Shown: in pieces, positions 38,071 to 46,818 of the stretch | Layout: each line of letters starts with the position of its first letter | How positions within the stretch are numbered: the first letter of the stretch is position 1 | Assembly: GCA_030849835.1 (NCBI GenBank) | Contig: JASAOC010002060.1 | Location: 1 to 64,000 of the forward strand | Reading direction: 5' to 3' | Length of the DNA stretch: 64,000 bases | DNA from: Herpetomonas samuelpessoai | Taxonomy: Eukaryota > Euglenozoa > Kinetoplastea > Trypanosomatida > Trypanosomatidae | Made by a program: the position numbers and the translations under genes | Notes under the pieces: generated by a model | Told to the model about the DNA's origin: nothing | What the model saw: the letters and a program-made list of their open reading frames with translations, nothing else | Databases searched by the model: none

Positions 38071-39868
38071 TTGGCACGTGTGTCTGCCTGTGTGCTTTGA
38101 CGCCGCCTATACGCAATTTGTTTTGTCTTTCTAAGCCTCTCACAAGTCCCCTAAAAGGACTGAACAAGGGACTCTCTTGCCTTGTCTCTCTCTCTCTCTG
38201 AAGTTATTCGTAATCTCGCCAGCACAAAGTCTCCAACAGTAAAGCCAAACTTGTAATCATTTTCGAATTTGTAAAGCACGAAAAACAGACTGTCTTGCCA
38301 GTGCCAACAAAACCGAATAATTATCTTTGAAAGGAAAAAAAACTGAGTGGAAGTGTTGTTGTTGTTTTTTTTCGTGTTGCCGAACTTTCTCCTTAGTGAT
38401 TCCTCGATTCCCTTTCCTGTAGTTAACTCTTCTCTGTATATCACCTTCTCTGTTTCCACGTCCCACGACTGTAGGTTGTTTTTTTTCTAAATTATCATTG
38501 CGCTGATCTTTGCATATATATAGTTGTTTTTTTGCTTTTTCTTTTTTTTTCTGTTTATTTCTCCCACCTTGTCTATTTAGGCAACAGTTCACACGCGGTG
38601 GACGGCTCCTCTGAGAGTTATTTCGTGCACGCTCCTTCCGATTTTTTCTTAGGCATCGCGCAGCCTTTACTAGTCATCTTTTTCTTTTCTTTTCTGTTCT
38701 TTTTCCATTTTTTTCCAACCTTCTTCCATCGTTTCCTCACACACTCCACGTAACTATAATTACTACTGTTATTACTATTACTATTATTGATCTACTCTTC
38801 TTTACGGAAAGGGCGTGCCTCGCTTCGTCTCTAAAAGAAATCCCTTAGTCTCTCCTCCCCTCCCCCCTCCCCCTCCCTTCCCCTTTCCTCATCACAAGGG
38901 GCACATTGTTATTTACGTCTTTGTTGTTGTCGTCGTCGCTCTTCTTATTATTATTACTATTGCGGTTTCCGTTTTGTTTCAGCTTGGCACTCACGTCACT
39001 ACAAGATTGTCCCGGCACTTCTTTCTTCCTATTTCCTTTTCCCGTCTTGCCTCCCTCTGTCTTTGGCTCTTCCCCTCTCTCTCTCTTTCACTCTCATTCA
39101 CACACAATCAACCTCCCTTCCACCCTCGCCTGCTCGCCTCCTGCCTCACGTGATTCACGCCTCAACACACCTTGGTGATTCACGTCCTCAGGCTCTTCCA
39201 ATTTCCTCTTTTTTTTTTTGTCTTCCCGTTTCTTTTCCGCGCTTTACGCGGCCAACTTTGAGGTAGCCTCCACAGTGTGCGTGTGACTGCATAGAAGACG
39301 AAGACATTCCGTCGTATAACCGAAAAGGCGTAGGACTCGAGTAGTATCGCAGCCACTGCAGCTTTCGCTGGTGTGGAACATACGTGTCCACTGAGAAAGA
39401 AAAAAACAGTGTGCTTTTAGTTCCTTTTTTTTTCTTTTGTCTTTGTGTGTGAGGTGTTGGTAGGTTGTATCTAGTGTGGCTACTTGCTTTGAACATTTCC
39501 TTTCGCTTCGTTTCTGCTGTGTTTCCGATAGTAATCGCTGCGTATCCGTCGGCTTTCCCTCGAAGTATAGTTTCTCCCCAATTCTCGTGTCCCTTGTCTT
39601 TTCTTTCTTTCTTTCCTCTGTGTTTGTTTATTTATTTTTCCCCTGCCCAGAAGAATTGTTCCCTTTCCTTTCTGTTTTCGTTCTCCTTTTTTTTTTTTGC
39701 TTGCACTCGTCTGTTACTCTTGTTTCTCTTCACACAAATCCTTTTGTTTGCAATAACCAAAACGCTGTTTTCGATATAAAGTTTTTGTATACATCAAAAA
39801 AAAAAAAAAAAGTGAAAGAGAAAGTGTGCTCGCTTCTCGACACGCGCACTCTCAAACTCCAAAGTGGT

Positions 39869-39944
39869 CTTTCTCCTCCCCCCCCCCCCCCTCCCCCTCC
39901 TTTCTCTCCCTCGTTTTCTCTTTGATTTTCCTTTCATTGTGGAG
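39869..39944 (+). promoter_or_regulatory. Candidate spliced-leader acceptor for the AGC kinase gene
   Basis: A C14 run and continuous C/T sequence lead to GTGGAG, with the AG at 39943-39944, 70 bases before the ATG at 40014. It is the last strong tract before the gene; many others lie farther upstream. Confidence 0.55.
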
Positions 39945-40013
39945 AGCGAAGACCGCTACATACTCAATCGGTGGTGACTTTCTTCCGTTACGCTCCCTCT
40001 GAATCTTGACAAG

Positions 40014-43000
40014 ATGGGCAACCTTCCGAGCTCCGCGTCTGGTGACGCGGTCAACCACGTGCGGAGCAACCACTCCATGGCACAGGACGCCGCAGCGGAT
40101 GTCGTGAGCATCATGGAGCAACTTTCCATTGACTGGGCCGTCTTCGATCGCCAGTTTGACCTCATCGCTGCGCTTCTGGCGGAGCGCCTTCTCTCCTCTC
40201 CAGAACAGCTTCGTCTGCTTCAGCAGCAGCAGTTCACCGGACAGGATAAGCCGAATGCCGATCCCGTGAGCACAACCGAGAATACCTCTAGCAATGACGC
40301 GAACAGCAGCGGTGGTGCGCTGCTGACGTCCACGCGGAGGCCTACGACACTGGGGAACAGCTTCAATGGCAGCATGGAATGTCTGACAGCTAGCCCTGGT
40401 GAAATTACTGCTAGCAATAATAATACTAATACTAATAATAGAAATGAAGCAGCAGACGGTGGCTTCGCACCCATGCCAGTGGCCTCCCAAGGAAATCGAC
40501 TGACGCAGTCTCTGCCCCCGGCTCCACCCCTCCGCCGGCCCGCACACTCGCGCCTCCCCTCTCTCTCCGTCTCGCCCAACCACGCCAACGCCACGAAGCC
40601 GTCCCAACCGCAACCACCACTCAGTCGCAGCCCGCAGACCCACCTCCCCGTCAGCCTGCATAACAGCGGTGCTTCCCTCAATGAGGATGGTCCCACAGGC
40701 AGCTTCACGGGCGGCGCAGCAACGGCACGTGGCGGTTATTCCACCCGTTACCCCTCCGCAGGTGTGACAGCACCGGTGCCACCGTTGCAGCCGTCTGCCA
40801 ATGGCGGATGGACCATGGTGAGCCGCCCTTCCTCCGCCTCTTCGCGGGGGGCAGCCACGCAGCTCATCAGCACCCTGCAGCAGCACAGCAGTAGCGGCGA
40901 GAATGTGATGATTGCATCGATGCTGTCGGTGCCGCAGTCACCCGATTACGATGGGCTGGGGCTGCCGGCAGCACTGGCGTGCTCTCATACAATTCTCATC
41001 GCGTCCCCCACACTGCGCATTGCCGCCAGGGATGTGGAGTATATTGGTCTGCGCCGGCTACTCGACGCGCTCGCGTACCTGGCCACGGGGGAGAGCCGTG
41101 GGGAGCGCAGCCGGGCGTGGATCGAAGCCCGCAACGCTCTTACCAATACCAGTGCAGGGACGGGAGCCGCGGCCGCAGCAGCAGTAGGCGCCACGGCACA
41201 CACCTCGTCCAGCTCCACAACCATGGCCGCGGTCACCACGAGCGGCGGTCGCATGCCCTTCTCTCATCAGAGCTCCGGTACGGCGGCTGGGGGCAGCGGC
41301 AGCCTCGCCTCCGGCCGACAGCAGCCCGCGCCTGTCTCCTTCGTGACGCAGCACTTTGCGGGGGAGCCCGGGAGTCTGGGCGGCTTCCAGAACCCAAGCG
41401 CCCGCTTCGCCACCCACGGGCTGGCGACCCCGTCCTCGACGCCGTTTGGCTTCTCACACACGCCCGCGGTGCCTGGGATGATGGCGTACGGCCCAACGTC
41501 ACCTCAGCAGCCGCAGACCACCGGTGGAGGGTACGCGGGGAGCCACAGCGGTGCCTCCACACCGCGCTCCCACGGCGCCACCGCCGCCGCCGTCGTCAAC
41601 CCCAGCGGCAGTCTGGGGGCCTCGATGCTGTCCGACTACTCCCTCCAGCCACCTGGTGCGACCCGTCTCCAGCCCGGCACACACGGCCAGTTAGCCTCCC
41701 CGGTCCACCACTTTCACCACGCCCACCCATCGCCGCAGCAGCTTTCACAGTCCCCTCAACGCGTGTCGGTCTCGTCCTTTGGCGAGCAGAGCTACAACAA
41801 CATCCTACTGGTCTCCATGAACGCGCGGTCGAATGTGAGCCTCAGCGCCACCTTCTCCTCTGTTCACGGCGGGGGTGGCGGCATGTTCAGCAGCAGCGCC
41901 GGGCTCCCTGGCGTGTTCTCCATGAGCCGTGCGGCGTCCCGCAGCGATCTTCTCCAGCCACGCTCCAACAGCGCCAGCGGGCACAACATGGCCTTTTCTC
42001 TCTCCCCGCAGCCCTCCTCCAGCATTCCGCAGCCCCCACAAGGCGGCGCGGGCGACCGTCGCAGCACCGAGTCGTACCTCCGTCGCGGCTACTTTGGCCA
42101 TCACCCGTCCCATCCCCCATCGAGCGGTGCAGGCGTAGCCACCGTCCTGAGCCTCACCAGTGCTAGCAACAACAATAATAACACGAATATCGGTACTACC
42201 AACAATGCCAGCTCCAGTCTGAGCAACGGTTACGGCGGAAGCAGCACCGTGGCTACCATGGGGACGAGCACGGGCGGCTCTGGCCATCCGAACTCTTCGC
42301 AGCTATCCCAGCAGCAGCAGCAGCAGCAGCCCCCGCCACCACCACCACCACCACCAGGTGTCTTTCCCGCGTTTGGGTTGTGGAGTGGTAGTGGTGTCAG
42401 CGTACAGACCGCTGGAGAGGACTACGTCTACGGCAGCAGCCCCTCCCGGCTCGCCTCCATGATGTCTGGGAGCCTCTCCCTTATCATGCCCAGCACGCAC
42501 GACCCCCGCGACGACCGCGGCGCAGGCCTCACGGGCCTCCCTCGGCAGCACATCATTGAGCTCCTGTGTGATCTCTTTGCGCATCTGCACCTCAGCAAGT
42601 CGGACGTGGTGGATCTCTTGGTGCTGGTGTTCGAGGCCATCCTGGATGTGCAGGAGATGGAACGCGGGGCGGCAGCCAACGACAACGAGGGCCTTGGCTC
42701 CACGCAAGACTTCAGTGCCGACAGGAACCACAATAACAATGGCAATAACCATGCCAGCAGTGCCAATCGCGACGGAACCAAAGGCAACGGAGCAGACGGC
42801 AGCAGACGACCGCGCCCGCCTTCGGTGCAGGTGCGGGCGTGCGTCCTGGACCTGGTGAAGCGGTACCTGGCGACCCCGCTGGGGACGGCAGAGCACGCGC
42901 TAGCCCTGGCTACCCGTGCCCAGTCCTCCTCAGCGTCGCCGTTACCCCCTGCCATCACGGACACCCCGAGCGGCACCGGGCACAACCTCAGCGTGTCGGG

Positions 43001-46000
43001 TCGACAGCCCCACCCGCCATCGTCTGGGCGACGCGGTGCCTCCCCGGCAAGGCTCAGCAGAAACAATAGCCTCCACACCATAGACGCCATCGACGCGGGT
43101 GGCCCTGGTCTCGGGGGAATGCCGGCCCTCCCGGCGATTGGCGCCACGTACGAGTCCGAGGCCTGCGAGGAGGTGAATGCGTACTTTCGAGAGCGGTCCA
43201 CTGTGCTGCGCAGCCTGCGGACCGTTGGTGGGACAGGGAATGCGGGCGCTGCTGCCCCTGGTGGAGGCGGAGAAGGGGCAGCGGCCTCCCGTACGCCCGG
43301 TTACCCCCACCGGTCGAGCTCAGGAAGCACCGCGGCGACCAAGGCCTCCTGTGCACGGGGACAGCACACCCACTCGCTTGCCTCGTCCTCGCAGCACTCG
43401 GGTAACTCGGTTGGCATGACAACGAGCGGGAGCACGCAGGGAGGCCACAGCGGCGGGGCGGCCCTCTCGCCGGGCGCTGGCCCTGGCATGGGCAGCGGCC
43501 GTGCCTTGAGGGATCTCTTGGTGCAGAAGTCGACCTTTGTCTTTCACTACGCAGAGCAGATGGTGTACCAACCTGGCACCGACATTGTCGCCACCCAAGC
43601 AGCGACCTCGCACCGTCTCGCGCCCGCCCCGCCGCAGGGAGGGGGCGCCCCCTCTACTCTTGGTGCCCGGCTCCATCAGTACGGTGGGGGCGGCAACAGC
43701 GCCAGCAACAGCCGCCTCACCAGCCCTGCGGCCACCCCTCATCTGTCCCCACTCCTTTCACCTGGAACGACCGCAGCCAACCTGCAGCCCGCACCGCTTC
43801 CACCCGGCACGACCTTTACAACAGCGATTCTCTGGCCCCTCCGCACCCGAATGATTAGCTTACGCCGGCACTACCTGTACCTCTACGACGCTGTCGCAAG
43901 TACCTACGCCATGATGGGCGGCTCTTGGCAACAGCGCCTCAACACATCTGACACGAACGCCGATGGCTCGCCGTCGAGCGAGGACGTGGGCGGCGCAGGC
44001 GATCTGCACACGCCCATTGCCCTCTGTGACACAGCCCGGTCGCACGGGAGTGATTTCTGCATTCTCAGCTCACCAACCGATGTGGAGGTGCTCGCGGTCC
44101 ACCCGTCACGCCTTGTGCCCGCGGCGGATCAGATGAAGCTGTTGCGGGACGCGGCAAACCTGCGCAAAAACTTTTACGCAACGAGTGGTGGTGGTGGTGG
44201 TGGTGGAAGCGCTAGCGGCGGCACATCCTCTGCCTCTGCGGGCTACGGCCCGTACGCACCCACCTCGGCCGATGGTCTGCCCCTCTTCCTCGGCAGTAGC
44301 AAGGAGGACGTTGAGGTCCATCGCGTGCGCAACCGCGACCGGCGGCTGTTTCTTCTTTCCTTGCCTCGTCTTCACTCCTCCGCGAAAGCGAACAATAATA
44401 ATAACACGAGCAGCAGCAGCAGCAGCTCTCAGGCCTCCCCGGTCAGTGGTGCCGGTGCCTCTCATTACGGTAGCAGTGGCACGCCGCGGCAGCAAGGGTT
44501 CGCGCAGCGAACACAAGACGCGGCTGCCGCTGCCGGCTCCACAGGCACCGCAGCCAGCAGTAACTCCGGGGCGGAGGTGCTCTACGCTGGGTTCGACGCC
44601 AATCGCATCGTGCGGCCGAGCGTGCTCTCCCTTCAAGGGGCTGGCCCCGGAACCTCTGGCGGCGGCCACGGTGGCGCCCCTCGCACAGGCGCCGTGGACA
44701 CGAGCGGTGACTTCTATGTCGTCAGCGGCACCGATCCGGAGGACATTCGCGTCTACCCGCTGCGCTTCCTCTGCAACGGCATTGTGCACCACTTGTTTTT
44801 TCAGAACCCCGTCCTCCGTGCGCAGTGGTACGATCGCCTGACCGCTCTTGTGGCGGTCAACGAGACCCGCGAGCACGCACAGCGGGTCGCCGAGGCCTCC
44901 TTTGACTGCGGCGCTTTCCTTCGCAACCGGATCGCGTACCCTGTGGGCCCTTCTGCGTTCGAGTTCATTGACCTCCTTGGCGCCGGTGCCTTTGGTCGTG
45001 TCCTGTTGGTGCGACATAAGCTCTGCGGAAAGCTCTTTGCCATGAAGGTGGTGCGGAAGACCGGGTTCCACTCCATGCGGAATGTGCTGGAGATCCGGCG
45101 CGAGTGCAGCATCTTGCAAACGCTCGACTGCCCGTACACCATGAAGCTGCACACCACATTCCAAACGGACTCCCGCATCTACATGCTGCTTGATTACCTT
45201 TCTGGCGGGGAGCTCCTTTTCCACGTGCAGAAGGCGAAGGAAAGGCACTTTGACGAGGCCACGGCGCGCTTCTACACCGCGCAGTTGGCCATTGCGATTG
45301 AGCATCTGCGCATGCGGGGCATCGCCCATCGCGACATCAAGGGCGACAACCTTGTCCTGGACGAAGACGGGAACCTCGTCCTGACGGACTTTGGGTTTGC
45401 CAAAAAAATTACCGTGGACGAAGACCTCTACCCCGCGCAGGGCAACAACCCGCCCGGCCGCGTCCTGGGTCAACGCACGAGCTGCGGGACCCGCGCGTAC
45501 ATTGCCCCCGAGGTCCTTTCCCTCACAAGCAAGAGCGAGGGCTACGGGCTGGAGGCTGACTGGTGGAGCATGGGTGTCGTGCTCTTCACCTTGCTGACAG
45601 GCTTCTTCCCGTTCTTGCGCACAACGGACCGGGAAACCAACGACGCCATCATCAACGGCCCTTTGCAGTACCCCAAGGTCCCTGTCTCAGACGCGGCCAA
45701 GGACCTGCTCGCGGGGCTTCTGCAGAAGAACCCCCAGCAGCGCATCACCAACCTCGCACAAATCAAAGCGCACCGCTTCTTTCGGGGGTTTGACTGGGAT
45801 GCCTGCGAGCAGGGGAGGATGCGGCCCCCGACGCAGCTGCACCGTGACCTGTACGAGCGCCCGTCCTCTGATGAGGCAGACCTCAGTCGGCTGCGGCGCA
45901 GCGTCTTTGCCGCCATCTCCCTCAACGTCAACCGCCGGCTCGATCCTTTGTACGACCCCAACCGTCGCCCTCGGACAATGACAGACTCGCATGGTCAGCC

Positions 46001-46643
46001 ACTGCGACCCGCGCTGCCCTGCGTGTGTGCCCCGCCTCCCCCAATCAACAAGCGCTTCACCAAGGAGCTTGCCGAGGAGCAGGACGAGATGGACCTTGTC
46101 GAGGCCGCCTACGGCCCTGACGTGGTGCCGTTCCCGATGCAGCCAGAAAATGACGTCTTCAGCCGTCTCTACGAGCAACAGGAGCGGTGCGGTAGCGTGC
46201 GTGACTTGGAAGAGGCGCTCAACAACAACCTCATCACGGAAACGGGCATCAGCACAGGGAGCCAGCCTACCGCACACACCCATGCCAACGACGCGGGTGC
46301 CGAAGAGAACTACATTCCTGCCTTTCTGCCTGTGGCGGCCCAGGGCGCGATGCCGGCACGCCACCCTGGCACCAGCAGCGCCAACCTTAGCGGCTTTGAT
46401 ACTCGCTCCCATCGGCACACGCTGCACAGCAGCGTCAGCCTGTCCCAGAGCCTTTCACCCTCATCCTCCGTGTCCACCTCCCTTTACCTCGAGGCGGTGA
46501 CGAACGACTTCAACGAGGCCGCCTACGACTCCGTCACCGACTTGCAGCAGCAACAGCAGCAGCACGATGCTCGCACGGCGGTGGGAGGCGGGCTATCGAG
46601 CTCGACGTTTTCCCGATCCAACACCCGTGACAATCGCGCATAA
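40014..46643 (+). CDS. Giant AGC-family protein kinase with split PH-like domain and MGNLPS start
   Basis: A 2209-residue Ser/Thr kinase. The start MGNLPSSAS fits N-myristoylation (Gly2, Ser6), then a helical segment (about 22-66). Long Ser/Gly/Pro/Gln-rich regions include a QQQQQQQPPPPPPPPP stretch. A helical patch near 845-880 (RQHIIELLCDLFAHLHLSKS) looks folded. A PH-like domain is spread over about 1267-1610: it opens with WPLRTRMISLRRHYLYLYD and closes with HHLFFQNPVLRAQWYDRL, interrupted by low-complexity inserts. The kinase domain covers about 1649-1930 with GAGAFGRV, FAMKVVRK, HRDIKGDN near 1772, TDFGFAKK near 1790 and YIAPEV near 1830; the key catalytic residues are all present. PH plus AGC kinase is the Akt/PKB layout, but those enzymes are about 500 residues, and no C-terminal hydrophobic FxxF motif is obvious. 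Membrane-linked signalling is a reasonable inference. Confidence 0.88.
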   Translation: MGNLPSSASGDAVNHVRSNHSMAQDAAADVVSIMEQLSIDWAVFDRQFDLIAALLAERLLSSPEQLRLLQQQQFTGQDKPNADPVSTTENTSSNDANSSGGALLTSTRRPTTLGNSFNGSMECLTASPGEITASNNNTNTNNRNEAADGGFAPMPVASQGNRLTQSLPPAPPLRRPAHSRLPSLSVSPNHANATKPSQPQPPLSRSPQTHLPVSLHNSGASLNEDGPTGSFTGGAATARGGYSTRYPSAGVTAPVPPLQPSANGGWTMVSRPSSASSRGAATQLISTLQQHSSSGENVMIASMLSVPQSPDYDGLGLPAALACSHTILIASPTLRIAARDVEYIGLRRLLDALAYLATGESRGERSRAWIEARNALTNTSAGTGAAAAAAVGATAHTSSSSTTMAAVTTSGGRMPFSHQSSGTAAGGSGSLASGRQQPAPVSFVTQHFAGEPGSLGGFQNPSARFATHGLATPSSTPFGFSHTPAVPGMMAYGPTSPQQPQTTGGGYAGSHSGASTPRSHGATAAAVVNPSGSLGASMLSDYSLQPPGATRLQPGTHGQLASPVHHFHHAHPSPQQLSQSPQRVSVSSFGEQSYNNILLVSMNARSNVSLSATFSSVHGGGGGMFSSSAGLPGVFSMSRAASRSDLLQPRSNSASGHNMAFSLSPQPSSSIPQPPQGGAGDRRSTESYLRRGYFGHHPSHPPSSGAGVATVLSLTSASNNNNNTNIGTTNNASSSLSNGYGGSSTVATMGTSTGGSGHPNSSQLSQQQQQQQPPPPPPPPPGVFPAFGLWSGSGVSVQTAGEDYVYGSSPSRLASMMSGSLSLIMPSTHDPRDDRGAGLTGLPRQHIIELLCDLFAHLHLSKSDVVDLLVLVFEAILDVQEMERGAAANDNEGLGSTQDFSADRNHNNNGNNHASSANRDGTKGNGADGSRRPRPPSVQVRACVLDLVKRYLATPLGTAEHALALATRAQSSSASPLPPAITDTPSGTGHNLSVSGRQPHPPSSGRRGASPARLSRNNSLHTIDAIDAGGPGLGGMPALPAIGATYESEACEEVNAYFRERSTVLRSLRTVGGTGNAGAAAPGGGGEGAAASRTPGYPHRSSSGSTAATKASCARGQHTHSLASSSQHSGNSVGMTTSGSTQGGHSGGAALSPGAGPGMGSGRALRDLLVQKSTFVFHYAEQMVYQPGTDIVATQAATSHRLAPAPPQGGGAPSTLGARLHQYGGGGNSASNSRLTSPAATPHLSPLLSPGTTAANLQPAPLPPGTTFTTAILWPLRTRMISLRRHYLYLYDAVASTYAMMGGSWQQRLNTSDTNADGSPSSEDVGGAGDLHTPIALCDTARSHGSDFCILSSPTDVEVLAVHPSRLVPAADQMKLLRDAANLRKNFYATSGGGGGGGSASGGTSSASAGYGPYAPTSADGLPLFLGSSKEDVEVHRVRNRDRRLFLLSLPRLHSSAKANNNNNTSSSSSSSQASPVSGAGASHYGSSGTPRQQGFAQRTQDAAAAAGSTGTAASSNSGAEVLYAGFDANRIVRPSVLSLQGAGPGTSGGGHGGAPRTGAVDTSGDFYVVSGTDPEDIRVYPLRFLCNGIVHHLFFQNPVLRAQWYDRLTALVAVNETREHAQRVAEASFDCGAFLRNRIAYPVGPSAFEFIDLLGAGAFGRVLLVRHKLCGKLFAMKVVRKTGFHSMRNVLEIRRECSILQTLDCPYTMKLHTTFQTDSRIYMLLDYLSGGELLFHVQKAKERHFDEATARFYTAQLAIAIEHLRMRGIAHRDIKGDNLVLDEDGNLVLTDFGFAKKITVDEDLYPAQGNNPPGRVLGQRTSCGTRAYIAPEVLSLTSKSEGYGLEADWWSMGVVLFTLLTGFFPFLRTTDRETNDAIINGPLQYPKVPVSDAAKDLLAGLLQKNPQQRITNLAQIKAHRFFRGFDWDACEQGRMRPPTQLHRDLYERPSSDEADLSRLRRSVFAAISLNVNRRLDPLYDPNRRPRTMTDSHGQPLRPALPCVCAPPPPINKRFTKELAEEQDEMDLVEAAYGPDVVPFPMQPENDVFSRLYEQQERCGSVRDLEEALNNNLITETGISTGSQPTAHTHANDAGAEENYIPAFLPVAAQGAMPARHPGTSSANLSGFDTRSHRHTLHSSVSLSQSLSPSSSVSTSLYLEAVTNDFNEAAYDSVTDLQQQQQQHDARTAVGGGLSSSTFSRSNTRDNRA

Positions 46644-46794
46644 ATCTGGTGGATGTCCTCTTTTTGTTGTTGTTGTTCAGGTGAGGGACGGACAGGAAAG
46701 TGTCTGGTCGTCGTGTCACATGCGACACGTCGGACCTCTAACAACTCCTGTGTGAGGGAAGCACATCTTTTTCTTTACCAGTAGTTGTTTTTGT

Positions 46795-46818
46795 TTTAAA
46801 TATTTAAATATTTAAATA
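46795..46818. repeat. Three tandem TTTAAATA units
   Basis: Exact triplication of an 8-base, nearly self-complementary A/T element, 150 bases after the AGC kinase stop. It would form an A/U-rich hairpin or AU-rich element in the 3' UTR. Confidence 0.85.

Larger units (their letters stand above)
35782..40013 (+). other. 4.2-kb pyrimidine-rich interval with no convincing gene
   Basis: The longest gap in the window. The first kilobase has GA and GT repeats; from about 36.6 kb to 40.0 kb the + strand is dominated by T and C, with many TC runs, T runs and a C14 run at 39878-39891. Open frames occur on the + strand (for example 36468-36944, 37187-37747, 37758-38201), but their translations are almost wholly Ser, Leu and Phe, as expected of pyrimidine tracts. 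I found no tRNA-like A or B box. It probably holds the 3' UTR of the zinc-ribbon gene and a long 5' leader or several alternative acceptors of the AGC kinase gene. Confidence 0.5.

Noticed and set aside
36468-38201. Several plus-strand open frames in the long gap
   Set aside because: Their translations are runs of Ser, Leu and Phe expected from T/C-rich DNA in any frame; no domain, coding bias or similarity among them.
44106-45473. 455-residue minus-strand open frame
   Set aside because: Antisense to the AGC kinase catalytic region; no independent support.
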